Shown here in pieces: positions 20,456 to 28,156 of a DNA stretch of 64,000 nucleotides (its first letter is position 1; every line of letters begins with the position of its first letter). The stretch comes from Actinacidiphila acidipaludis (lineage in GTDB: Bacteria; Actinomycetota; Actinomycetes; Streptomycetales; Streptomycetaceae). The position numbers and the translations under genes are program-made. Under the pieces are notes generated by a model. The model ran no database searches and was not told the DNA's origin. It was given only the letters and a program-made list of their open reading frames with translations. The stretch spans positions 1 to 64,000 of the forward strand of contig NZ_JAINZZ010000019.1 of assembly GCF_019890725.1 (NCBI RefSeq), in the 5' to 3' direction.

Positions 20456-22555
20456 TCATTGCCTGGTCAGCACCACCAGCTCGGCGTCGTGCGCGGCGGT
20501 CCAGGCCAGGGGCAGTCCGGAGTGGAGCAGATGGGCGCCGCTGTAGAGGGTGCCGTGCTCGTCGCGGTAGCGGGCGGCCGGGTCCAGGCCGCGCAGCCGC
20601 AGCCGCGAGGCGCGGCCCGGTACCAGCGGCGCGCCGTCCAGGCGGCCGGTGCTCCAGGCGGCCACGACCGTGCGCGGGCCGTCCGCCTCGTCGTACTGGA
20701 CGCCGCAGGTGGGGTCGGCGGGCGAGCCGATCAGCCGGGCCCGGCCGTGGTGGACGACCGTGCGGACCTCCTTGTAGCGGGCCACCCAGCGGGCGGCCTC
20801 CGCCCGCTGCGCGGGGGTCCAGCGCCGGATGTCCGCGCCGATGCCGAGCACGCCGGCCGCGGCCAGCACGAAGCGGAAGGCCAGCGAGCGCGGCCGCGGG
20901 TCGAAGACGCCCGGCGCGTCGGTGACCCAGGAGCTCATGGTGTGCGGCGCGTGGGCGTGCAGGTAGCCGTACTGGACGGCGAGGCGGTCCAGCGGCGCGG
21001 TGTTGTCGCTGGGCCACACCACGTCGGTGCGGGCGAGGGTGGCGTGCTCGATGCGGCCGCCGCCGCCCGAGCAGCCCTCGACAGTGACATGCGGGTGCTC
21101 GGCCCGCAGGTGGTCCAGGACCCGCAGGTAGCCCGCGACATGGGCGGCGTCGAGGTCCTGTTTCCCCGCGGGGCCGGCGCCGGGCCGGCCGCGTTCGGTC
21201 GGCGGGCGGTTCATGTCCCACTTGAGGTAGTCGACGCGGTGGCGGGTGAGCAGCCGGTCGAGGGTGCCGGTCACGAAGTCCTGCACGTCCTCGCGGCCGA
21301 GGTCGAGCAGCAGCTGCTCGCGGACCAGGGTGGCCGGACGGCCGTCGATGCGGTACACCCACTCGGGGTGTTCGGCGTAGAGCCGGGACGCGGGACTGAC
21401 GGCCTCCGGCTCCACCCACAGGCCGAAGTCCATGCCGAGGCCGCGGACGCCGTCGACGAACGCGTCGAAGCCGTCGGGGAACGCGGCCGGATCGGGATCC
21501 CAGTCGCCGAGGCCGCCCTTCTCGTCGGTGCGGCCGGTGAACCAGCCGTCGTCCACGACGAACAACTCCACGCCCAGGCCGGCGGCGAGGTCCGCGAGTT
21601 CGAGCTGGGAGGCGGCGTCGACGCCGAAGCCGGTGGCCTCCCATGAGTTGTAGAGCACCTTGCGGGTGCGGTGCAGGCGTTCACCGGCCAGCCGCCGCTC
21701 GTAGCGGTGCCACACCTGGCTCAGTCCGTCGAGGCCGCCCGGGCTGAACGCGCAGGCCAGCCGGGGGGTGGTCAGCCGGCTGCCGGGCCGCAGCAGGACG
21801 GCCCCCTCGTGGGGAACCCGGCCGGCCCGGATCCGGACCGTGCCGCCGGGTTCGGCGTCGGCGGTGATGTGCCAGTTCCCGGGCCACTCCAGCGCCACGC
21901 CGTACGTGGGGGTGTCCGGGCCGTCGGCGAGGGCGGTGTCCTGGACGGCGAGCCACGGCGCGTAGGCGTGCCCGGGTACGCCCTGCGTGGACTCCATCGT
22001 GAACCGGCCGCGCACCAGGTCGAGTTGTGTGCGGGTGAACTCCTGGGACCACTGCCCGGCCAGGTGGGTGAGCCGGGCGCCGGCGGTGACCGGGACGTTG
22101 ACGGCGGCGGAGTCCAGACGTTCGAGGTGCAGCGGTTCGCTCCCGGTGTTCTCCACCTCCGTCCAGCGCAGCACCACATCGGTGCCGGGCACGGCCTCGT
22201 AAGCCAGGACCGTCCGCAGGCCGGTCGGCTCGTCGGTGAACTCCAGCCGCAGCGACCGCTCGTCGTCCTGGACCGCGCCGGTGAACGTCCACCACAGGCC
22301 GCGCTCGCCGTCCGGGCGCCGCACGGTGAGGTCGGGGCCGCCGAACGGCCGCAGCCCGTACGGCAGATACTCGGCGGGGGCGGCGTCGGCGGGGGTGATG
22401 AAGTGCGTGCGGCACGACCAGTCGTACGGAGACGGGCCGGACTCGGCGCCGAGCGGTCCCCACGCGGCGGTCTCCGCCCAGCGCCCGCCGGGTTCCAGGC
22501 GGACGGCGTAGACGGTGTGGTCGGTGCGGACCGACCACGCGGGGTGCGGTGTCAC
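20456..22555 (-). CDS. GH36 alpha-galactosidase, intracellular
   Basis: Hydrolyses terminal alpha-galactosyl residues from oligosaccharides such as melibiose or raffinose. 699 residues, no signal peptide, so it acts on imported sugars. Family architecture is present: N-terminal beta-sandwich, catalytic barrel with VLYNSWEATGF, ELFVVDDGWF, WVEPEAVSP, nucleophile Asp447 in YLKWDMNR and acid/base Asp517 in WPSDNTAP, then a small C-terminal domain. CSGGGGRIEHA is the family's galactose-binding Cys motif. The GTG start overlaps the permease stop (GTGA), tying it to the transporter transcript. Confidence 0.94.
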   Translation of the reverse strand: MTPHPAWSVRTDHTVYAVRLEPGGRWAETAAWGPLGAESGPSPYDWSCRTHFITPADAAPAEYLPYGLRPFGGPDLTVRRPDGERGLWWTFTGAVQDDERSLRLEFTDEPTGLRTVLAYEAVPGTDVVLRWTEVENTGSEPLHLERLDSAAVNVPVTAGARLTHLAGQWSQEFTRTQLDLVRGRFTMESTQGVPGHAYAPWLAVQDTALADGPDTPTYGVALEWPGNWHITADAEPGGTVRIRAGRVPHEGAVLLRPGSRLTTPRLACAFSPGGLDGLSQVWHRYERRLAGERLHRTRKVLYNSWEATGFGVDAASQLELADLAAGLGVELFVVDDGWFTGRTDEKGGLGDWDPDPAAFPDGFDAFVDGVRGLGMDFGLWVEPEAVSPASRLYAEHPEWVYRIDGRPATLVREQLLLDLGREDVQDFVTGTLDRLLTRHRVDYLKWDMNRPPTERGRPGAGPAGKQDLDAAHVAGYLRVLDHLRAEHPHVTVEGCSGGGGRIEHATLARTDVVWPSDNTAPLDRLAVQYGYLHAHAPHTMSSWVTDAPGVFDPRPRSLAFRFVLAAAGVLGIGADIRRWTPAQRAEAARWVARYKEVRTVVHHGRARLIGSPADPTCGVQYDEADGPRTVVAAWSTGRLDGAPLVPGRASRLRLRGLDPAARYRDEHGTLYSGAHLLHSGLPLAWTAAHDAELVVLTRQ

Positions 22556-23457
22556 TTGACGGCTCCGAGGTTGAGGCCGGCCACGAAGTGGCGCTGGAAG
22601 CGGAGGAAGACGATGACGGTCGGGGCGGCGGCGATGACCGAGCCGGCCGCGATGACGTTCCACTGCGAGACGTACTGACCCTGCAGTCCGAGCAGCGACG
22701 CCGTGATCGGCATCTTGGTGTCGGTGCGCAGCACGGTGATCGCCCACAGCAGGTCGTTGAAGATCCAGGTGAAGGAGAGCGACGTCAGGGCGGCGAGGGC
22801 CGGCTTGGCGAGCGGCAGTATGACGCGGGTGTAGATCTGCCAGGGTCCGGCGCCGTCGATGACGGCCGCCTGCTGGATCTCCTGCGGGATGGCCCGCATG
22901 AAGCCGTGCAGCACGAACACGTAGAAGCCGACGCCGAACCCGATCTGCACACCGATCAGCGCGTACAGCGAGTCGTACAGGCCGAGTTGCTCGCTCAGCT
23001 TGGAGACAGGGATCAGCAGGATCTGCGGGGGCAGCAGGTTGCCCGCGAGCATGAGCAGCAGCAGCGCCCGCCGGAACGGCAGGTCGTAGCGGCTCAGTGC
23101 GAAGGCCGCCATCGAGGCGAGCAGCAGCGACAGCAGCACGGTCGGGACGGTGACGATCAGGCTGTTGATCAGCGCCTGCTGCTGCCCGCCGTCCACCCAG
23201 GCCTGGCGGAAACCGCCGAGGGTGAAGGAGTGCGGCAGGCTGCCCAGCCCGTTCGCCGCGATGTCGTCGAAGGAGCGGGTCGCGGTGATCAGGACCACCG
23301 CGATCGGCACCAGCCAGATCAGCGAGAGCAGGCCGGCGCTCGCGTGGAAGGCCGCGGTGCCCCACATCCGCCGGGCCGGCCGCCGGGCGGCGCGGGCCGC
23401 GCGCGCCCCGCCGCCGTCGGCGGCCCGGGCGGGCGCGAGGTGTTCGGTGACGGTCAT
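22552..23457 (-). CDS. Sugar ABC transporter permease (MalG type)
   Basis: Inner-membrane permease of a CUT1 carbohydrate importer, 301 residues, six membrane helices. The EAA loop that contacts the ATPase reads EIQQAAVIDGAGPWQIYTRV, followed by ILPLAKPALAALTSLSF. FALSRYDLPFRRALLLLMLAG (given as SRYDLPFRR) and the ending WNVIAAGSVIAAAPTVIVF are typical. Its ATG shares one base with the stop of the partner permease (TGATG). No ATP-binding subunit is encoded here; in Streptomyces such importers commonly share the MsiK ATPase encoded elsewhere. Confidence 0.93.
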   Translation of the reverse strand: MTVTEHLAPARAADGGGARAARAARRPARRMWGTAAFHASAGLLSLIWLVPIAVVLITATRSFDDIAANGLGSLPHSFTLGGFRQAWVDGGQQQALINSLIVTVPTVLLSLLLASMAAFALSRYDLPFRRALLLLMLAGNLLPPQILLIPVSKLSEQLGLYDSLYALIGVQIGFGVGFYVFVLHGFMRAIPQEIQQAAVIDGAGPWQIYTRVILPLAKPALAALTSLSFTWIFNDLLWAITVLRTDTKMPITASLLGLQGQYVSQWNVIAAGSVIAAAPTVIVFLRFQRHFVAGLNLGAVK

Positions 23458-24368
23458 CAGTCGGCCTCCCGGAAGGCGCGCACCAGATAGGTGGCGATGA
23501 CGCCGAAGGCCAGCACGAAGATGACGACGGCCAGCGCGGAGCCGTAGCCGAGCCGCAGGGACTGGAACGCGGTGGAGTACATGTAGGTGCTGAGGAGTTC
23601 GGAGGAGTGGTACGGGCCGCCGCGGGTCAGGGCCCACACGACGTCGAAGGAGCGCAGGCTGTCGATCACGATGACCGACAGCACCACGGCGTTGACGCTG
23701 CTGAGCTGCGGCAGGGTGATGTGCCGGAACTGCTGCCGGCGGGTGGCCCCGTCGACCTTCGCGGCCTCGTACAGCGCCGGGTCGATGCCCTTGAGTCCGG
23801 CCAGGTAGAGCACCATCACGTAGCCGATCTGCCGCCACAGGGCCGGCACGATCACCGCGTACAGGGCCGTGTCCTGGTCCGCCAGCCACGGGTGGGTGAG
23901 GCTGCCGAGGCCGACGCCGGACAGCGTCCGGTCGATCAGCCCGTCCGGCTGGTACATCGCCTGCCACACCAGCGCGGTGGCGGTCAGCGAGAAGACCACG
24001 GGCAGGAAGAGCGCGGCGCGGTAGAACCCGACTCCGCGGCGCTCCTGCTGGAGCAGCAGCGCCGCGCCGAGGCCCAGCACGGCCGAGAGACCGCCGAACA
24101 GCGCCAGCCACAGCACGGTGTCGAGCACCGCGGTGTGGAAGACGGTGTCGTGCAGCATCTCCCGGTAGTTGCCGAGCCCGACGAACTGCGGCGGGGAGAC
24201 GCCGTCCCACTTCGTCAGCGACAGGTAGAAGCCCTGGAGGGCCGGCCAGAACACCCAGAAGCCCTCGGCCAGCAGCGGCACCAGCAGGAACGCCAGGACC
24301 ACCGGCGGCACCCGGGTGGCGCGCCCGCGGCGGCCGCGCGCCCGGGTGTTCGCGCTCAGTACCGCCAT
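23457..24368 (-). CDS. Sugar ABC transporter permease (MalF type)
   Basis: Partner permease of the CUT1 importer, 303 residues with six predicted helices. It begins with a basic cytoplasmic stretch (ARGRRGRATRVPP) and a first helix (VVLAFLLVPLLAEGFWVFWP), then GFYLSLTKWDG and GLGNYREMLHD, typical of MalF/UgpA proteins. The EAA loop is DPALYEAAKVDGATRRQQF. Only one base separates its ATG from the stop of the binding-protein gene, indicating a single transcript. It forms the membrane channel with the next gene. Confidence 0.93.
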   Translation of the reverse strand: MAVLSANTRARGRRGRATRVPPVVLAFLLVPLLAEGFWVFWPALQGFYLSLTKWDGVSPPQFVGLGNYREMLHDTVFHTAVLDTVLWLALFGGLSAVLGLGAALLLQQERRGVGFYRAALFLPVVFSLTATALVWQAMYQPDGLIDRTLSGVGLGSLTHPWLADQDTALYAVIVPALWRQIGYVMVLYLAGLKGIDPALYEAAKVDGATRRQQFRHITLPQLSSVNAVVLSVIVIDSLRSFDVVWALTRGGPYHSSELLSTYMYSTAFQSLRLGYGSALAVVIFVLAFGVIATYLVRAFREAD

Positions 24369-24369
24369 G

Positions 24370-25671
24370 TCACTGGCTCCAGATCTTCTGCGCGTCGCGC
24401 TGCCAGGCGGTGAGGATGGAGGTGACCTCCTTGGGCTTGGCGATGAACTTCGTCAGCGCGTTGTCCGCGGTGGGCTGCAGCGCGTCGCTGGAGTCGCGGT
24501 TGAAGAACTGCGTGACGTCGGCAGCACTCTCGATCAGCGCGCGCCCCTTCTTCACCAGCGGGGTGCCGGAGTCCTTGGCCTTGGGGTTGGTCGGCAGCGA
24601 GGTGCCGGAGGACCCCTTGAGGTAGATCTCCTGCGCCTCGGCCGTCGCCAGGTAGCTCATCAGGTCCTTGACCTGGGCCTTGTGGCGGGTGCGGGCACTG
24701 GCGAAGTACCCGTCGGTGGGGCCCTCCTCGGCGACCGGGACGCTCGGGTCGATGATCGGGAACTGGAAGAAGTCGATGTCGTCGAGCTGGTCCTTGGGCG
24801 CGGCGTCGGCGAAGAAGGTTCCGATCAGCATCATGCCGGTGCGGTTGTTGAGCATCGCGGTGGTGGCGTCCTGGAAGGCCAGCGCGGTGCCGTTGGGGTC
24901 GAAGTACGGCAGCACCTCGGCCCACTTGTCGAAGACCTTGTGGACCTGCGGGTCGGTGAAGCTGTGCTTCCCGGCGAGCAGTTCGCGGTGGTACCGGGCG
25001 CCGTTGATGCGGATGTTCAGGTAGTCGAACCACGCGGAGGCGACCCAGGCGGTGCCGCCGCCGGCGCCGAGGCCGATCGGCGTGACGCCCTTGGACTTGA
25101 GCTTCTCGCAGAGGGCGATGAACTCGTCCCAGGTCTTGGGCTCCTGCACGCCCCACTTGGCGAAGTTGGACTTCTTGTAGAACAGGCCCCACCAGTAGTA
25201 GCTCGCGGGCACGAACACCTTCGCGCCGGCCGAGTCGGTGCACAGCTTCTTCAAGGCGTCGCTGTAGCCGGCCAGTTCGCCGGTCTGCCAGATGTCGCTG
25301 ACGTCCAGCAGCAGGTTCTTCCTGGCGTAGCCGTCGGCGACCGAGCCGGGGTACCAGGTCAGCAGGTCCGGCGGGTTGGCGGACGTCAGGTAGGTCGGAA
25401 GCTGGGTGCGGAAGGTCTCGGAGGCGACGGTGTTGAGCGACGCCTTGGTGCCGCCCCGCTTGTCGTAGGCGGCGACGAGGTCCTGCATCGCGGTCTTGGC
25501 CTGCGGCGACGACAGGTTCGACTGCAGGCTCACGGAACCGCTGCTCGACTGGCTGCTGCTGCCGGTGGAGCTGGAGGTGACGCAGCCGCTCATCAGTGCG
25601 GCGGCCCCTACGGCGCCGGCGCCGGCCAGGAAGTGGCGGCGGCTGGGCGGCGTGAAGTTCTCGGTGTTCAT
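24370..25671 (-). CDS. Sugar ABC transporter solute-binding lipoprotein
   Basis: Extracellular solute-binding protein (family 1), 433 residues, the sugar receptor of the importer. The signal combines a twin-arginine-like SRRHFLAG with lipobox MSGC (Cys30), followed by a long Ser/Gly/Thr linker. Mature-domain landmarks are LLTWYPGS, YYWWGLFYKKSNFAKWG, ETFRTQLPTYLTSANPPDLL (given in part), GTAWVASAWFDYLNIRIN (given in part) and MMLIGTFFAD. First gene of the galactoside operon, with AAAGGGAG before the ATG and an AT-rich operator-like element about 60 bases upstream. An alpha-galactoside ligand is inferred from the GH36 enzyme in the same transcript. Confidence 0.92.
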   Translation of the reverse strand: MNTENFTPPSRRHFLAGAGAVGAAALMSGCVTSSSTGSSSQSSSGSVSLQSNLSSPQAKTAMQDLVAAYDKRGGTKASLNTVASETFRTQLPTYLTSANPPDLLTWYPGSVADGYARKNLLLDVSDIWQTGELAGYSDALKKLCTDSAGAKVFVPASYYWWGLFYKKSNFAKWGVQEPKTWDEFIALCEKLKSKGVTPIGLGAGGGTAWVASAWFDYLNIRINGARYHRELLAGKHSFTDPQVHKVFDKWAEVLPYFDPNGTALAFQDATTAMLNNRTGMMLIGTFFADAAPKDQLDDIDFFQFPIIDPSVPVAEEGPTDGYFASARTRHKAQVKDLMSYLATAEAQEIYLKGSSGTSLPTNPKAKDSGTPLVKKGRALIESAADVTQFFNRDSSDALQPTADNALTKFIAKPKEVTSILTAWQRDAQKIWSQ

Positions 25672-25708
25672 GGGTCGGACTCCCTTTCGGCTGCTACAGA
25701 CTGTCGCG

Positions 25709-25771
25709 ACGGTGGAGCGCCGTCAAGATTAATTCGTAATTTATTTAGTTTCGGTTGCGGCGCTCCACCGT
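25709..25771. repeat. 14-bp perfect inverted repeat flanking an AT-rich core
   Basis: ACGGTGGAGCGCCG at 25709-25722 and its exact reverse complement at 25758-25771, separated by 35 bases that are strikingly AT-rich. The core holds the conserved box shared with the GH27 promoter. The arm nearer the operon includes part of the -35 hexamer. It may be a DNA cruciform or RNA hairpin control element, or a trace of a small inserted element. Confidence 0.85.
25720..25741 (-). promoter_or_regulatory. Promoter and operator-like box of the galactoside operon
   Basis: On the minus strand an AT-rich palindrome, AATTACGAATT (25741-25731), lies four bases before TTGACG (25726-25721), a good -35 hexamer, about 50 bases upstream of the binding-protein ATG. 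The plus strand reads GTCAAGATTAATTCGTAAT; the GH27 promoter has GTCAACGATTATTCCTAAT at the same place. A single regulator, most simply the operon's GntR protein, could bind both. I do not see a convincing -10 hexamer. Confidence 0.62.
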
Positions 25772-25772
25772 T

Positions 25773-25797
25773 CCGCCGGGGCGGCGCGCCCCGGCGG
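25773..25797 (-). terminator. Hairpin after the GH27 alpha-galactosidase gene
   Basis: Perfect 10-bp stem CCGCCGGGGC/GCCCCGGCGG (25773-25782 with 25788-25797) with a 5-base loop, six bases past the GH27 stop. It should separate the GH27 transcript from the downstream transporter operon, which has its own promoter. Confidence 0.72.
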
Positions 25798-25803
25798 GAT
25801 GGT

Positions 25804-27957
25804 TCAGAAGGCGCTCTGACGGACCGTTCCGCCGACGCCCCGGGAGACGGCGAGCACGGTGCCGCCCGGTCCCGCGGTGGCGCCGAGCGCGCCGTCGAAG
25901 CTGTTGCTGACGAACTGCCGGTCGGGGAACCAGTCGCCCCAGTGGCCGGCGGTGGCGTCGTAGGTCCGCTGCCAGAGCGTGTAGTCCCCGGCACGGGCGA
26001 GCAGTTGGACGCTGTCCCCGGTCGCGACGAGCGTCGGGCTGCCGCTGACGGTGCCCCCGAGCGAGGACCAGCCGGACCACGCGCCGGACGCGTCCTGGAC
26101 CCGGGTCCACACGGCGTCGTCGGCGGTGCGCACGGCCACATGGGTGCGGCCCTGCGCGTCGGCCGCCGCCGAGGGACGGCCGTACAGGGCGAGCCCGTCG
26201 GGCGCCCCCAGCGAGCTCCATCCGGCGGCCTGGGTGCGGGTGATCACGCCGCCGTCGGCGCCGGTGGCGAAGAGCGTCCACCGGCCGGGGCCGGTGACGG
26301 CCGCGGACGGCGCGTCGGCGAGGTCGCCGCCCAGGCTCTGCCACGGCCCCCAGAGGCCGCCGCTGTAGGTGCGCACATAGGCCGCGTCGTCCAGGCCGCG
26401 GACGAAGACGTCGATGCGCCCGCCGGCCGAGGCGTAGGCCGCCGGCTGGCCCTGGAAGCGGCCCCGGGTGGGTCCGCCGAGCTCGGTGACGGTGCCGCCA
26501 GCCCACTGCCCGTCGCGGCCGGTCCGCGCGCTCAGCGAGCCGTTGGCCTGCTGGGTGAAGGCGGTGAGCACGTCGCCGTCACGCACGATCGACGGGTCCG
26601 CGGCCGAGGCGGCGCCGGTCACCGTCCCCGGCGCGTCGTCGGCGCCGGTCAGCCCGAGGAAGGCCGTGCCGTGGGCCGGCACGGTCACGGTGTAACCGCC
26701 GGTGTACGAGCCGCGGTTCGCGCGGGCCCGCAGGTCGCGGACCGCGACCTGGCCGGTCAGGCCCGCCTGCGCGAAGGTGACCGTGCGCTGCGCGGGCTGG
26801 TCGGAGCGGTTGAGCAGCACCACCGCACGCCGGCCGTGGCCCGTCAGGACCTTGCTGTAGGTGTCGCCGGTCGCGTCGGTGGCGATCCGCACGCCCTGGA
26901 TGCCCAGCGGGTCCTGGTCGACGGCCAGGATCTCGGGGTTGCGCAGGGTGTCGAGCATGGCCTTGTCGAGCGTGCGCGGGTCGGAGCCGATGACCAGCGG
27001 CGAGGCCATCTCGGCCCACATCACCAACTGGGTCGTGGACTCCTCGCGGTCGAGCTCGTAGGAGCCGTCGGACAGGGCGCGCATGGGGATCAGGTAGTCG
27101 GGGTCGTTGAAGTGCCCGGGCCCCTGCGCCTCGGGGTGCCAGGCGTTGGCGTCCATGTTCCGCAGTACGTTGGGGAATTCACCGGCCGTCGGCGAGCCCC
27201 ACGCGATGTCGGTGCCGGTGCGCCAGGAGTCGGCGGTCGTCGGCCCGTACACGTAGGTGTTGTGCGCGTCCTGGGCGGCGGTGTGGGGCAGACCCCAGTC
27301 GTCGGTCAGCGGGTTGCACAGGTTGAGCAGCATGGGCCGCCCGGAGTGCGCGATCGCGTCGCTGAACTGCCGGAACGCCGGGCCCGGGTCGAGCTTCTCG
27401 CCGATGCCGCACAGGAAGTCGACCTTGACCGCGTCGATCTTCCACCGTGCGAACTGGTCGGCGTCCTGCTGGTAGTGGCCGCGGCTGCCGAGGCCGCAGT
27501 TCGCGGGGTCGTAGTCCCCGGCGTCGGTGTAGATGCCGGCCCGCAGACCGCGGGCGTGCAGGTAGTCCACCAGCGCCGGGATCCCGGAGGGGAACCGCGT
27601 CGGGTTGGCGGTCAGATTCCCCTGCGCGTCACGGGGGTTGTCGGCCTGCCAGCCGCCGTCGAGCCAGACGATGTCGTAGCCGCTGTCGCGCAGACCGCTG
27701 CTGACCATGAAGTCGGCGACGCTCTCGACCTGCGTCTCGGTCGGCGCGCCGAGGCCGTAGTAGGTGTTCCAGCCCATGGGGGGCGTCGGCGACAGGCCGC
27801 TGCCGTAGTAGGCCGGCACGCCGGCGCCGGTGGTCGCGGGCCGTGCGGCCGAGCGGGCCTGGGCCACGCCGGGCAGGGCGACGGCGAGCAGTGCGGCCGC
27901 GCCGGCGGCGAGCGCCGCACGCCGGGCGCGCGCCATCCCTGGACGATGCGAAGTCAC
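25804..27957 (-). CDS. Secreted GH27 alpha-galactosidase with C-terminal lectin-like repeats
   Basis: Exported alpha-galactosidase, 717 residues. The signal peptide (ARARRAALAAGAAALLAVAL..AQA) leads to a GH27 barrel with TPPMGWNTYYG, YDIVWLDGGW, nucleophile Asp180 in AVKVDFLCG and acid/base Asp287 in HFNDPDYLIP, then a beta-sandwich ending near residue 440. The remaining 270 residues contain repeated W-x-x-W-x-S-L-G-G units (WGPWQSLGG, WSGWSSLGG) and aromatic repeats like those of PLL/fucolectin beta-propellers, probably a carbohydrate-binding module. GTG start with GGGAG upstream. It would release galactose from polymers outside the cell, feeding the importer. Confidence 0.93.
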   Translation of the reverse strand: MTSHRPGMARARRAALAAGAAALLAVALPGVAQARSAARPATTGAGVPAYYGSGLSPTPPMGWNTYYGLGAPTETQVESVADFMVSSGLRDSGYDIVWLDGGWQADNPRDAQGNLTANPTRFPSGIPALVDYLHARGLRAGIYTDAGDYDPANCGLGSRGHYQQDADQFARWKIDAVKVDFLCGIGEKLDPGPAFRQFSDAIAHSGRPMLLNLCNPLTDDWGLPHTAAQDAHNTYVYGPTTADSWRTGTDIAWGSPTAGEFPNVLRNMDANAWHPEAQGPGHFNDPDYLIPMRALSDGSYELDREESTTQLVMWAEMASPLVIGSDPRTLDKAMLDTLRNPEILAVDQDPLGIQGVRIATDATGDTYSKVLTGHGRRAVVLLNRSDQPAQRTVTFAQAGLTGQVAVRDLRARANRGSYTGGYTVTVPAHGTAFLGLTGADDAPGTVTGAASAADPSIVRDGDVLTAFTQQANGSLSARTGRDGQWAGGTVTELGGPTRGRFQGQPAAYASAGGRIDVFVRGLDDAAYVRTYSGGLWGPWQSLGGDLADAPSAAVTGPGRWTLFATGADGGVITRTQAAGWSSLGAPDGLALYGRPSAAADAQGRTHVAVRTADDAVWTRVQDASGAWSGWSSLGGTVSGSPTLVATGDSVQLLARAGDYTLWQRTYDATAGHWGDWFPDRQFVSNSFDGALGATAGPGGTVLAVSRGVGGTVRQSAF

Positions 27958-28051
27958 GTGGTTCTCCCGGAAGTTGGGGATACGCGGGCCGGCGCGGCGG
28001 TGAAGCCCCGGCGCCTGCCCGCGGATGACTGTGACCGCGGCACCGGAGGGG

Positions 28052-28080
28052 TGTCAACGATTATTCCTAATAAACTAAAA
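28052..28080 (-). promoter_or_regulatory. Promoter and operator-like box of the GH27 gene
   Basis: Minus-strand TTGACA (28057-28052), a consensus -35 hexamer, is preceded by an AT-rich palindrome TTATTAGGAATAA (28073-28061) and a run of A/T. It sits about 95 bases upstream of the GH27 GTG and matches the box in front of the transporter operon. In DNA this GC-rich such a 25-base AT stretch stands out. The -10 is not clear. Confidence 0.62.
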
Positions 28081-28156
28081 TTCGATGCGTGGGCGAGACC
28101 TGTTCACGCGCCGGGCGCCCGGTCTGCGACGTCGCGCCCGGTGCGCGGGATCCGGT

